From positions 32,066,692 through 32,130,691 of the forward strand of contig CM051458.1 of assembly GCA_028274465.1 (NCBI GenBank): DNA of 64,000 nt, given 5' to 3'. This DNA comes from Plantago ovata (taxonomy: Eukaryota > Streptophyta > Magnoliopsida > Lamiales > Plantaginaceae). Below the pieces are notes generated by a model, which searched no databases, was not told the DNA's origin, and saw only the letters and a list, made by a program, of their open reading frames with translations. The translations under genes and the position numbers were made by a program. Positions 41,627 through 53,003 of the stretch are shown here, one piece after another (within the stretch, counting starts at the first letter, position 1; the number at the start of each line of letters is the position of its first letter).

Positions 41627-42904
41627 CACTTATGTCAAGACAAGATAGTCTCTCGTAACATTCTCTACCTGGACCTAGTCAGTGACGACGTAATGAAGCA
41701 TGCTAAGATACGAAGGTTGCCCCGTGCCTATGAAACTGAGGACTTACTGCTGTTCCACCATGTTAAGACTTTTCCTCAAAAGAGGTCGAACCAGTACTGG
41801 CCCTCATCAAACGAAGGAGGGTTCCCTATAAAAGACAACACTCCCCTATTCTACCCATCTCTCAAGTAAAGTCTTAAGATATTCACCACTTCCTGAATTG
41901 CAGGACGAGGGTGGTCTAGAACAGATGACACTCAAGACAAAAAAGATAAAAAGTAGAAAAACACGATTACGAACATTACAAAAAATGGAAAAGACTGTTA
42001 TTTGGCTTTCTTTTTTTGGACCCTTCTTTGCTTTTTTGGGGTCTTTTCTTTTTTTCTTTTTTTCTTTCCAGATTCTTTTTTTTCTTTTTTCTTTTTCTCT
42101 TTTTTTCTGGAATTTTTCTATCTTTTTTATTTTTCGATTTTTTTTTCTAGCCAGCAGTAGCTTAACAAAAAGAGAAACAAAATGACTCACACGACTTCCC
42201 CAAACCTATTCGAAAGAATAGGTTGGAGTACAAAATTTATGGAAAAGAAATAACAAACTCACGATACGGAAATGAAAAACAGAAACAAGTCTAATGATGG
42301 TGCAACCCCCTCCCCAAACCTATTCGGAAGAATAGGTTATAAACAAAGGATCACACAACCTCACACTACCTCCTTCCTAGGCATTTAGCAATCTCAAAGA
42401 ATGGTGAAGACTTGTTGCCTCTTAGGTAGATAATTACTTGGGACAACCACCATAAGACCCTAACATGCATCATCCTATTATAAAGGTCTTCGTGAACCGC
42501 AGTAGAGAAAACACCACTAAGTGATGTCGAGACTACCATGCTTAACTAAGTGCAATACATAAATGTGACAAGCCAAGCGAGAAAAACCTCAAACAAATTC
42601 ATAGAGCTGAAGCATACGATTAATGGCATAGTTAGTTGGTCTACCCAATAAAAAAGTTCAAAAAATTCGGCAATAAACTCCATAAAAAACATGCAAAACT
42701 ATCCTAGGATGAACGTAGTGAAATGCAACCTAAAAAATCTAAGAAAGCAGTAAACGTGCAAATGCAAATGCAAACAAAGAACAAGATACTAATCAACACA
42801 AAGCCAAACAATACTTAACATCATGGTTCACATCCCATCCCCCTTACGATTCTTAAGCTAGCCCCTAGCAAAAGAGAATGAGTAATAAGAAGTGATACTA
42901 GATG
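41627..42904 (-). other. 3' UTR of Gypsy I
   Basis: Closely similar to 8340-9480 (C) and 49240-50564 (J). It holds a purine-rich tract (sense; 42005-42150 as T/C on plus) and two stem-loops with AACCTATTC/GAATAGGTT arms near 42205 and 42320. Open frames here are low in complexity. Confidence 0.8.
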
Positions 42905-44261
42905 TTACCGAACGGTTTGGCCTCGGTTGGCTGAGAGTGGACATGTGGAAGGACTAATCATCGGGATGGTAATCCCCATAAAGTCACTCCACATGTCGTT
43001 CATGAGCTCATTGGACTGACGTAGAGCCTCCTGCTGCTGCTGGATGAGCTGTTGCTGCTCCCACATTTGCTGCCTATCCTCTCGGCGATGCTCCTCGAAT
43101 ATCTCCCAATCGCGGTTGTGCTGGACAATGTGCCTGTCGAGGTCCTGTCGCATGGCCGCGTTGTTGGCATCAATTCTGTCGAAACGGCCGTCGAGGTAGG
43201 TACGAAATTCAGAGAAGTCAAATCCTCTAGACCCCTGTGGTGCTCTAGGCGGTGCATGTGGCGCTCTATGGACAAACGGGATATCTGGGATAGGGGCTTC
43301 GCCAACATCTGCCTCCATAGCATCCTCATGATCGGAATCATTCGGCTGGAATGGTGCTCCTACATCAGCAGCGGCAGCTGTGGGGTTCTTCAACTGATAC
43401 CTGTTGAGCTGCACCTTAATGGTCGAGGGTGAAAGGGCAGCAACCTCGCAATCCCCCTCCTCAATATCATCGACCCCATGATATTTGCAGTAGGTTGTGA
43501 TGAAGTTCGGGAAGATGAAAGGCTTCCTCTTCTTTTCCCAGTGGCGCTCGTACTCCTCATACATAATGTGCCCTATGTCGATCTGATGTCAGTCTATCAG
43601 GCAGTAGAGGAGCTCGGCGTAGTAGGGCTGAATCCATGTGTCATTCCTCCTAGGGATCAAGTCGGAGATGCAAAATTTCATCATCACCTTAGCTTCAATG
43701 CTAAGGTCGCTATAACTGATCCGTCCAGGTTCTGCCCCGATTTCTGGATATCGGTACTCCCTGTTGCAGATCACGTCTGTGATGTGTCTCCCTATCCCCC
43801 TAGAGGTCCTCGAATACAGGTAGGCATGGTCGCTCCCGTGAATTCCGGGTTCTCGAAATGGATGAAGGAAGAAATGTACTCTGGGTTCCACGGTATAATC
43901 AGGCCTCGGACTAGCACCCCATTCTTCTCCTCGAGATCCGCGTATCCAGTGTAGAACTCTTGGAGGAGGCTCTCGTCGTAACCTTTGAACATGTTGGAAC
44001 TGTACCATGCCCAATTCCTTTGTGACCCCAATCGTGACAGCGTCCTATATCCCGCTCTATCTACTGCGGACTCGGGAATGTCAATCCTCCTATCGGGGAT
44101 GATCGACCTTCCTCCATCGGCCATCTCCGCCTCTAGCCTTTGTCGCACCTCTATCGCAGCTACAGACAACTCGAACAAATGGTGAGATGGTTGGGAGCTT
44201 GATGCAACTCCCTTCCCGTGCTTGCTAGAGCCGGCTCTCCTTGACCTCGGTGCCATCATTC
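42905..44261 (-). pseudogene. ORF2 of Gypsy I (plant transposon-protein-like), broken
   Basis: ATG at 44259. The N-terminus is basic and Ser-rich (SRRAGSSKHGKGVASSSQPS). The conserved body resembles the Transposase_32-type family: NWAWYSSNMFKGYDESLLQE, VRGLIIPWNPEYISSFIH, VMMKFCISDLIPRRNDTWIQ and MYEEYERHWEKKRKPFIFP. A Pro/Ala linker and a C-terminal Gln-rich coiled coil (WEQQQLIQQQQEALRQSNEL) follow. A 1-nt deletion near 43837, TGA at 43589-43591 (GGA in J) and a deletion near 42978 disrupt it. Such ORFs sit after pol in Athila-like elements; their biochemical role is unknown. Confidence 0.75.
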
Positions 44262-44798
44262 CTACAAACAGCAATTAGTATCTTGTACGATGCAAAACAG
44301 ACCTATGCATATGTAAATATACGAGCGAACAAACGAGTAATAATTTCAAAAATCCAACTCCTCAAAACCCAAAGCCTAGTCTAGCTAATTCATTACGCAA
44401 CATATCAATGTAACTACTACAATAACATATCACATTATGCTCTTAATAAACAACAAATGCCTTGAATCACAAGGTTCAATCCATACCTTAAAAATCAAAA
44501 ATCTAGCATAAATCCTCAATTTCATCAATCATGCATTCTACCAATACATCCATTATTATCATATAAACACATGTTTAAGCATGGAATGAAAGTAAGAGAG
44601 ACATTTCCCTAACAAGACATATATTATCAAATTAGCAAAAAATCTCAAATCATCAAACCAAGCCTAGTTGAACATGTAATTGACAATGAATAACGAATCT
44701 AATAACATAAAACATCAACCCATACATCATACAAGCCTAATTGAAGCATAAATCAAAAAATCCCCAAATTGTAAAAATTAGGGTTCATGTGATAATAC
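44262..44798 (-). other. Intron in the leader of ORF2 (element I)
   Basis: On the sense strand the segment begins TTTGAG|GTATTATC and ends TTTGTAG|GAATGATGGC (537 bp). The HK copy reads TTTGAG directly followed by GTACCATGCC at 57955-57968, so the segment is precisely absent there. AT-rich, without a gene. Confidence 0.65.
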
Positions 44799-45387
44799 CT
44801 CAAATTCGGAAATTGAATGAGCTAGGAAGAAATTTGTTCGGATAGAAAGATAGAGCACGTAACGGGCTTCGAATGAAGCTAAAGAACACACAAAATGATG
44901 GAGAGATGAAGAAGTTATGAAGATTTGAAGTTATTTTGATTATGGAGGAAATTTTGGAGTTTGGAAGATGAAAATGGAGGAAAATGGGGGTTTGGGGAAG
45001 AAACCCCCGATTTTATGAATCTGGAGGTGTGGGGTTAGGCGGACCGCCCCGTGCGGGGCGAACCGCCCCGCACGTCCGGAGCGCGCGCGCGCGTTCTGGA
45101 CGTGGGGCGATTCGCCCCCCACTCCTAGGTGGGAAACGAACGTTTTTGGAATAAAAATGCGGCTTTTAGTCCCCGAAAAATCATTTTCCTCAAAAAATCA
45201 CTCGAAAAGTCGCCCTCGAACACAACATAAGCACATACGACACAGAACCGAACAAATTCACATATGAAAAGCAAATTGTTCAAGTATGAATGCATGCAAT
45301 AAAGCGGTAAAGAAAGCGATAAAAACCCCGGGTTGCCTCCCGGATAGCGTCATTGTTTAAAGTCTCTAACTCGACTCCTGTCTTCGT
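44799..45387 (-). promoter_or_regulatory. Spacer between gag-pro and ORF2 of I with palindrome cluster
   Basis: In sense order: stem-loop CCGGGAGGCAACCCGG (about 45330), AT-rich spacer, then a palindrome cluster (45033-45122) with GGGGCGATTCGCCCC-like and GGGGCGGTTCGCCCC units and a GCGCGCGCGCGC core. A TATA-like ATTCATAAAATC follows at about 45009-45020, then about 200 nt of leader to the splice donor. The arrangement is like the LTR promoter, so an internal promoter for ORF2 is likely. Confidence 0.5.
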
Positions 45388-47547
45388 CTATCTTTTCATT
45401 CTGAGGGTACTAGACTTCCCCTTCACGAGTCTCCTTCCCATGCCTCGATCCTGTGAATAAGAGTGAACATAGACGTTAAGACCACTGTAATCAATAGTGT
45501 TAGAAGTATCAGGTCGATCAGGTGGATCGGATATGGCTCGCAACACATGTTGCTTGCCATCCACTTCAATAGTGCAAGTCCTCTGGTAGATGTCCATCAC
45601 GGAGCGTAGCTTAGTCAAGAATGTTCGTCCTCAGAGTATGACATGCCCCGTTCCTGGTGCTGATGCCGGCATAATTACAAAATCGGTGTAGACAGAGGCT
45701 TCACCAATTTTGACTAATACATCCTTCACAACGCCTTCGGGTTTCACGAGGGATCCATCCGCCAGTTGCACAATAGACTTATGCACAGTTAGTTCTCCAA
45801 GGTTACTCTTCTCGAAAACATTCAAAGGGAGCACATTAGAGTAGGATCCTGTGTCTAGTGTGGCTCGGACATCTTCAAGCTCCCCAATCCCGACCTTAAC
45901 ATCGAAACTTTGAGGGAGTGGCTCGGGATCCTCTTTCTCCTCTTCACTCTTGTTAGTACCACGGTCCTTCTCTTCTTCTTCGGCTTGTGGGGGCATTTCC
46001 CTCTTGCAACTTTCGCACTTAGCAACCTTCTTGATGTTGATTTCAACAGGTAGATCACCCACTAAGGTAATGGAAATCGACTTCTCAGTGTTTCTAGGCA
46101 GCTTGCCTTGTTCCCTACTTGCTCCTCGGTCGATCAATTCTTGCATCTTTTGATGGGCAAGCCGAGTGCTCTCTTCCAACCTATCGAGCCTTGCCCTAGT
46201 CTTCTCAGAATCTTCTTCATAACGTTTGAGAAAACTTTGTGTGTGATCGACCATCTTTTGCAAGTTCTCCATTAGTTGAGCCGACTTCAACTTCGGTGGC
46301 TCTTTCGGAGCGGGGTTTTCGCAGTGGTCATTACCATAGTTTAGCCTACTACGGTCTTCGTTAGGGCCATAAGTTTGGTTAGCCGGTGCATATCCTTGAT
46401 TGTTTCGGAATCCTCTTCTCCAAAATCCACCTCGAGGATTCCTACCGTCTTGTCCGTAGCTAACTTCTTGAGTACCAAACTCCGTAGCAAAGGCTTCTTC
46501 TTCACCTCCTCGAGCCCAGTTGCCATCATCGTATGCCAGCTCCGATCTACACATATGAGCCCCATGCCCATAGTTCTTGCATATTCGGCATACTTCGTTC
46601 GAAACAGTTGTTCCGGTGGCGCTCTTGAGGACTTGCTTCAATTCGTTGGTAAAGCACTCGAATTGATCCCCATTCCCCCTATACATAGGGGCTTCTTGAG
46701 TCGGTCGAGCCTCACGTCCACGTCTCCTAACCATTGCTTTTGGGTCCTTGAACTGCGAACCCTTAGCAAGCCTTTCGAAAACTGCCCAGACGGCTTCTGC
46801 GGTTTCCTCCCAAATATTGCCTCGGCATTGGAAATCCACCACTTGTTGGTTCTCGAAGGTTAGTCCATTGTAGAAGTGTTGGACTAGGTCGGAAAGTTCA
46901 AAACCATGGTGAGGGCACTTGTTCGTGAGATCTTGGAACCTCTCGAACGCGGTGTAGATGGTCTCATCATAGTCCTGCTTGAATCCAGTGATCTGCGCCT
47001 TAAGCGCGGTAGTCAAGGTGTGAGTGAAGTATTTATCCATGAAAGCTGAAAAAACCTTCTCCCAAGTGTCCAGCGAGCCTGCTGGAAGAGAACTTAACCA
47101 TGACTTGGCTCTGTCGCCAAGTCCCATAGCAAAAACCTTCATCCTTAAGTCATCCGTTGTTATGTCTGGTCCGGGTCGTGGGAGTTGGTTGACGAAATCA
47201 TCGATATCGTGCAAGTACCCCATCACATCTTCCCTTGATAAGCCATAGAACCTCGGAAGTTGTTGGAATGCGTGGTTCTTGATTTCCAGATCTCGAGTTG
47301 CAGACGAAAGAACAATCGCCGATCCCCTCATACGATCCTTGGTGGGTTGAACCCATGCCTTCAGTGGTCTAGCTTCTTCCATTCCGTCGATCTCCTTGAA
47401 AAGAATGTGTAGAGATTCAGAGAAATCGGTATCCTCTATTTCCTGTAGTGCGCGCCTTTCAAGTAGTCGCCTTCTTTGGTGGTAGACTTTGTCGATCTCA
47501 GCAATTGAATCAGCAAACGGTGTTCCTGCAGAACGTGTATGCGGCAT
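45388..47547 (-). pseudogene. gag-pro: Gag-protease of Gypsy I, one nonsense codon
   Basis: Frame from ATG 47547 to the stop at 45388, interrupted only by TGA at 45631-45633 in the HVILLGRTF-equivalent motif of the protease. Gag domain (FYGLSREDVMGYLHDIDDFV), knuckle CRICKNYGHGAHMC, coiled coil and active site ATLDTGSYSN are all present and collinear with HK (about 720 codons). It differs from HK by a few small insertions near the N-terminus and in the Gag core (SSLPAGSLDTW). The nonsense codon would remove only the C-terminal protease end. Confidence 0.88.
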
Positions 47548-47695
47548 ACACTATCTGTAATAGACTAGGAAAGGTGATTAGAAACAGACTAGGAAAGCAG
47601 TATCAGAGAGAGATTAAAAAGGAAAACTAAAACTAGTAGAATTAGGAATCTAAAGCTGAAAATATAAACAAATTAAACAGAAAAAAGGAGTATAG

Positions 47696-47713
47696 TCCCC
47701 GGCAACGGCGCCA
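47696..47713 (-). other. Primer-binding site of Gypsy I
   Basis: TCCCCGGCAACGGCGCCA on plus, the reverse complement of the tRNA-Asp type PBS, 3 nt inside the LTR that starts at 47717. Confidence 0.93.
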
Positions 47714-47716
47714 ATT

Positions 47717-49027
47717 TGATGAACGGGAATTTGTCAGATTCTAATTCAGCAAATAATATTTGTTATTTAGCCAAAGGCAATCCACAACTACAACGAAATC
47801 CGTAGTGTAGCAGTAGAATGACTCGAGTGTCGTTCTCTCAGGACTATAGCTAGCTTTATCTATTTAATAAGAGAATATAAACAGCAGACAGATAGCGAAG
47901 GGGTTTTTCTAACAGATAATGGAGATTGGTGATAGTATGATCCTTCTTAGCATAACGGGTCGATAATCAATCATAAATTCCTCGGTCTTGCATAGAGATC
48001 TTTGAATCAATCTAGTGTCTTGTTGCAAATATTAAGCACTACGAAGATAATTGGCCTGACAACTCAATCACTATTGTCCTATTGTGTTCCGTAATTATTC
48101 AACACTACGAAGATAAACTCCCGAACAGGTCGACAAGTGTCCAATTGTGCATAATAATTAATACAACATACGAGAATTTAGGTTGTGCCTGATCAAGGAA
48201 ATAAAGCAATGACACGGAGTATAATGTGCGATATAGCCATTAGCATGATTATCTTCCCTTCGCTAAGAATTCACATACTACCACCAATGATAAGTTTAGC
48301 TACTCATAATAGGCATGCAATCAACAACAATCATAGAAGAAAACATATTGAAAGATATATAAAATAAGTAGATTAAACTGTACGATACAAGTTACCGAAG
48401 GTTGTCAATCTCCGAAGAATTGCGATCCTACGAGCTCCAATCCGCTATGAAAAAGTATCCCCTAAGCTACAGAACTCCCAGGACAGGCCCCGGGAAGTTC
48501 CTACCTAAAACTATAGAGAGAGGTGAGAAAGTAGGTCTGGAAAGATATGATTTTCGGAGAAAACTGAGCAACTCCATATAGGCCCCGAAATACCACGGGG
48601 CGGTTCGCCCCACACGCCCGGCGGTTCGCCCGGTGTGGGGCGGTTCGGCCCAGATCCGCGGCGGTTCGCCTGGCGGCTTTTTCGCGGAATTCCGCGTTTT
48701 CGACGCGGTTTTGGATTTCTTTCCGTTTTCGGACTCGGTTTCTGACTTCTATTAGCCTTCTAACCTCCAGATTCGGCCCCTAGACTCCAAATCCCATCCG
48801 GAAACCTCCAGATACTCCAAATAGGCTTCTGGAACACCAATTCCTTATCAACTTCAATATAATTGCCCGGAAATCTTCGAATTTCATCCAAAACCTGTAA
48901 AATAAAATCTAAAGGGAAACGTGACACTATTCTAATAAAATGCATTAAAATATAGCGGAATTAACATAGAGGATAGCTAAAATAGGTGAAAAAGACTCGA
49001 ATGAAAGTGTAAAATACACATTCATCA
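47717..49027 (-). repeat. LTR shared by elements I and J
   Basis: 1311 bp, TGATGAACGGG to ACATTCATCA. On its left is the PBS of I (so it is the 5' LTR of I). On its right is the polypurine tract of J (so it is the 3' LTR of J). One LTR between two internal regions shows a tandem array. Palindromes at 48595-48680; the TATA region reads CCATATAGG, mutated from TATATATAGG in the J 5' LTR. Confidence 0.93.
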
Positions 49028-50564
49028 AACTCCCCAAACCGAACCTTTGCTTGTCCTCAAGCAACTAAGCTAGACTCTAATGCAAAAAACATGCAAGACT
49101 CAAAATGGAGTCTCATGCCAAATAAAATGAACTAATCTACTGAATCTACCAAATAACATATGAACAAAAACCATATAAATCAAAGCATGAATATAGGTTG
49201 AAGAATACCTTGATTGACTTATACACATCCACATAAGCACTTATGTCAAGACAAGATAGTCTCTTGTAACATTCTTTACCTGGACCTAGTCAGTGACGAC
49301 GTAATGAAGCATGCTAAGATACGAAAGGTTGCCCCGTGCCTATGAAACTGAGGACTTACTGCTGTTCCACTATGTTAAGACTTTTCCTCAAAAGAGGTCG
49401 AACCAGTACTGGCTCTCATCAAACGAAGGAGAGTTCGCTATAAAAGACAACACTCCCCTATTCTACCCATCTCTCAAGTAAAGTCTTAAGCTATTCACCA
49501 CTTCCTTAATGGCAAGACGAGGGTGGTCTAGAACAGATGACACTCAAGACAAAAAAGATAAAAAATAGAAAAACATGATTACGAACATTACAAAAAATGG
49601 AAAGACTGCTATTTGGCTTTCTTTTTTTGGACCCTTCTTTGCTCTTTTGGGGTCTTTTCTTTTTTTCTTTTTTTCTTTCCAGATTCTTTCTTTTCTTTTT
49701 TCTTTTTCTCTTTTTTTTCTGGAATTTTTCTATCTTTTTTTTTTCGATTTTTTTTTTCTAGCCAGCAGTAGCATAACAAAAAGAGAAACAAAATGACTCA
49801 CACGACTTCCCCAAACCTATTCGAAAGAATAGGTTGGAGTACAAAATTTATGGAAAGGAAAAAACAAACTCACGATACGGAAATGAAAAACAGAAACAAG
49901 TCTAATGATGGTGCAACCCCCTCCCCAAACCTATTCGGAAGAATAGGTTATAAACAAAGGATCACACAACCTCACACTACCTCCTTCCTAGGCATTTAGC
50001 AATCTCAAAGCATGGTGAAGACTTGTTGCCTCTTAGGTACATAATTACTTGGGAAAACAACCATAAGACCCTAACATGCATCATCCTATTATAAAGGCCT
50101 TCGTGAACCGCAGTAGAGAAAACACCACTAAGTGATGTCGAGACTACCATGCTTAACTAAGTGCAATACATAAATGTGACAAGCCAAGCGAGAAAAACCT
50201 CAAACAAATTCATAGAGATGAAGCATACGATTAATGGCATAGTTAGTTGGTCTACCCAATAAAAAAGTTCAAAAAATTCGGCAATAAACTCCATAAAAAA
50301 CATGCAAAACTATCCTAGGATGAATGTAGTGAAATGCAACCTAAAAAATCTAAGAAAGCAGTAAACGTGCAAATGCAAATGCAAACAAAGAACAAGATAC
50401 TAATCAACACAAAGCCAAACAATACTTAACATCAAGGTTCACATCCCATCCCCCTTACGATTCTTAAGCTAGCCCCTAGCAAAAGAGAATGAGTAATAAG
50501 AAGTGATACTAGATGTTACCGAACGGTTTGGCCTCGGTTGGCTGAGAGTGGACATGTGGAAGGA
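49028..50564 (-). other. Polypurine tract and 3' UTR of Gypsy J
   Basis: Polypurine side at 49028-49051, matching 8147-8170. Purine-rich tract (sense) at 49615-49765. Stem-loops near 49815 and 49930. Nothing coding is credible. Confidence 0.8.
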
Positions 50565-51872
50565 CTAATCATCGGGATGGTAATCCCCATAAAAGTCATT
50601 CCACATGTCGTTCATGAGCTCATTGGACTGACGTAGAGCCTCCTGCTGTTGCTGGATGAGCTGTTGCTGCTCCCACATTTGCTGCCTATCCTCTCGGCGA
50701 TGCTCCTCGAATATCTCCCAATCGGGGTTGTGCTGGACAATGTGCCTGTCGAGGTCCTGTCGCATGGCCGCGTTGTTGGCATCAATTCTGTCGAAACGGC
50801 CGTCGAGGTAGGTACGGAATTCAGAGAAGTCAAATCCTCTAGACCCCTGTGGTGCTCTAGGCGGTGCATGTGGCGCTCTATGGACAAACGGGATATCTGG
50901 GATAGGGGCTTCGCCAACATCTGCCTCCATAGCATCCTCATGATCGGAATCATTCGGCTGGAATGGTGCTCCTACATCAGCAGCGGCAGCTGTGGGGTTC
51001 TTCAACTGATACCTGTTGAGCTGCACCTCAATGGTCGAGGGTGAAAGGGCAGCAACCTCGCAATCCCCCTCCTCAATAATATCGACCCCATGATATTTGC
51101 AGTAGGCTGTGATGAAGCTCGGGAAGATGAAAGGCTTCCTCTTCTTTTCCCAGTGGCGCTCGTACTCCTCATACATAATGTGCCCTATGTCGATCGGATG
51201 TCCGTCTATCAGGCAGTAGAGGAGCTCGGCGTAGTAGGGCTGAATCCATGTGTCATTCTTCCTAGGGATCAAGTCGGAGATGCAAAATTTCTTCATCACC
51301 TTAGCTTCAATGCTAAGGTCGCTATAACTGATCCGTCGAAGTTCTGCCCTGATTTCTGGATATCGGTACTCCCTGTTGCAGATCACGTCTGTGATGTGTC
51401 TCCCTATCCCCCTAGAGGTCCTCGAATACAGGTAGGCATGGTCGCTCCCTGTGAATTCCGGGTTCCCGAAATGGATGAAGGAAGAAATGTACTCTGGGTT
51501 CCACAGTATAATCAGGCCTCGGACTAGCACCCCATTCTTCTCCTCGAGATCCGCGTATCCAGTGTAGAACTCTTGGAGGAGGCTCTCGTCGTAACCTTAG
51601 AACCTGTTGGAACTGTACCATACCCAATTCCTTTGTGACCCAAATCGTGACAGCGTCCTATATCCCGCTCTATCTACTGCGGACTCGGGAATGTCAATCC
51701 TCCTATCGGGGATGATCGACCTTCCTCCGTCGGCCATCTCCGCCTCTAGCCTTTGTAGCACCTCTATCGCAGCTATAGACAACTCGAACAAATGGTGAGA
51801 TGGTGGGGAGCTTGATGCTACTCCCTTCCCCTTCTTGCTAGAGCCGGCTCTCCTTGACCTCGGTGCCATCAT
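50565..51872 (-). pseudogene. ORF2 of Gypsy J, one nonsense codon
   Basis: ATG at 51872 (MMAPRSRRAGSSKKGKG) to the stop at 50565-50567, about 435 codons with a single TAA at 51597-51599 (AAG in related copies). Body motifs: GYRTLSRFGSQRNWVWYSSN, VRGLIILWNPEYISSFIH, CNREYRYPEI, FCISDLIPRKNDTWIQPYYA and ERHWEKKRKPFIFPSFITAY. The C-terminus is a Gln-rich helix ending NDFYGDYHPDD. No catalytic motif of a transposase, RT or protease is visible. It is the best copy for defining the protein. Confidence 0.8.
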
Positions 51873-51874
51873 TC

Positions 51875-52411
51875 CTACAAACAACAATTAGTATCTTGTA
51901 CGATGCAAAACAGACCTATGCATATGTAAATATACGAGCGAACAAACGAGTAATAATTTCAAAAATCCAACTCCTCAAAACCCAAAGCCTAGTCTAGCTA
52001 ATTCATTACGCAACATATCAATGTAACTACTACAATAACATATCACATTATGCTCTTGCTAAACAACAAATGCCTTGAATCACAAGGTTCAATCCATACC
52101 TTAAAAATCAAAAATCTAGCATAAATCCTCAATTTCATCAATCATGCATTCTACGAATACATCCATTATTATCATATAAACACATGTTTAAGCATGGAAT
52201 GAAAGTAAGAGAGACATTTGCCTAACAAGACATATATCATCCAATTAGCAAAAAATCTCAAATCATCAAACCAAGCCTAATTGAACATGTAATTGACAAT
52301 GAATAACGAATCTAATCACATAAAACATCAACCCATACATCATACAAGCCTAATTGAAGCATAAATAAAAAAATCCCCAAATTGTAGAAATTAGGGTTCA
52401 TGTGATAATAC
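51875..52411 (-). other. Intron in the leader of ORF2 (element J)
   Basis: GTATTATC...TTGTTGTTTGTAG, 537 bp, same boundaries as in I, absent from HK. Ends 2 nt before the ORF2 ATG. Confidence 0.65.
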
Positions 52412-52635
52412 CTCAAATCCGGAAATTGAATGAGCTAGGAAGAAATTTGTTCGGATAGAAAGATAGAGCACGTAACGGGCTTCGAATGAAGCTAAAGAAC
52501 ACACAAAATGATGGAGAGATGAAGAAGTTATGAAGATTTGAAGTTATTTTGAATATGGAGGAAATTTTGGAGTTTGGAAGATGAAAATGGAGGAAAATGG
52601 GGGTTTGGGGAAGAAACCCCCGATTTTATGAATCT

Positions 52636-52738
52636 GGGTTCGCCCCACACCTGGGGCGGACCGCCCCGCGTGCGGGGCGAACCGCCCCGCGCGCGAGCTG
52701 TGGACGTGGGGCGGCATGTGGGGCGATTCGCCCCCCAC
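52636..52738 (-). promoter_or_regulatory. Palindrome cluster upstream of ORF2 (element J)
   Basis: Contains GGGGCGAACCGCCCC, GGGGCGGACCGCCCC, GCGCGCG and GGGGCGATTCGCCCC-type units. On the sense strand it is followed by ATTCATAAAATC about 15 bp on. The gag-pro frame ended about 270 bp earlier. Compare LTR clusters at 48595 and 56211. Confidence 0.45.
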
Positions 52739-53003
52739 TCCTAGGTGGGAAACGAATGTTTTTGGAATAAAAATGCGGTTTTTAGTCTACGAAAAATCAT
52801 TTTCCTCAAAAAATCACTCGAAAAGTCGCACTCGAACACAACATAAGCACATACGACACAGAACCGAACAAATTCACATATGAAAAGCAAATTGTTCAAG
52901 TATGAATGCATGCAATAAAGCGGTAAAGAAAGCGATAAAAACCCCGGGTTGCCTCACGGATAGCGTCATTGTTTAAAGTCTCTGACTCGACTCCTGTCTT
53001 CGT

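Larger units (their letters stand above)
41627..49027 (-). mobile_element. Gypsy element I (gag-pro plus ORF2, no pol), 3' LTR lost
   Basis: Minus strand: LTR (47717-49027), PBS, gag-pro, spacer with palindromes, spliced leader, ORF2 and 3' UTR. The 3' LTR and polypurine tract are missing; the 3' UTR begins abruptly at CACTTATGTCAAG. Its 5' LTR also serves as the 3' LTR of J. No RT, RNase H or integrase sequence is present anywhere between gag-pro and the 3' UTR. Confidence 0.88.

Noticed and set aside
47717..49027. Treating the middle LTR as a solo LTR between two elements.
   Set aside because: A PBS abuts one side and a polypurine tract the other, so it serves both I and J.
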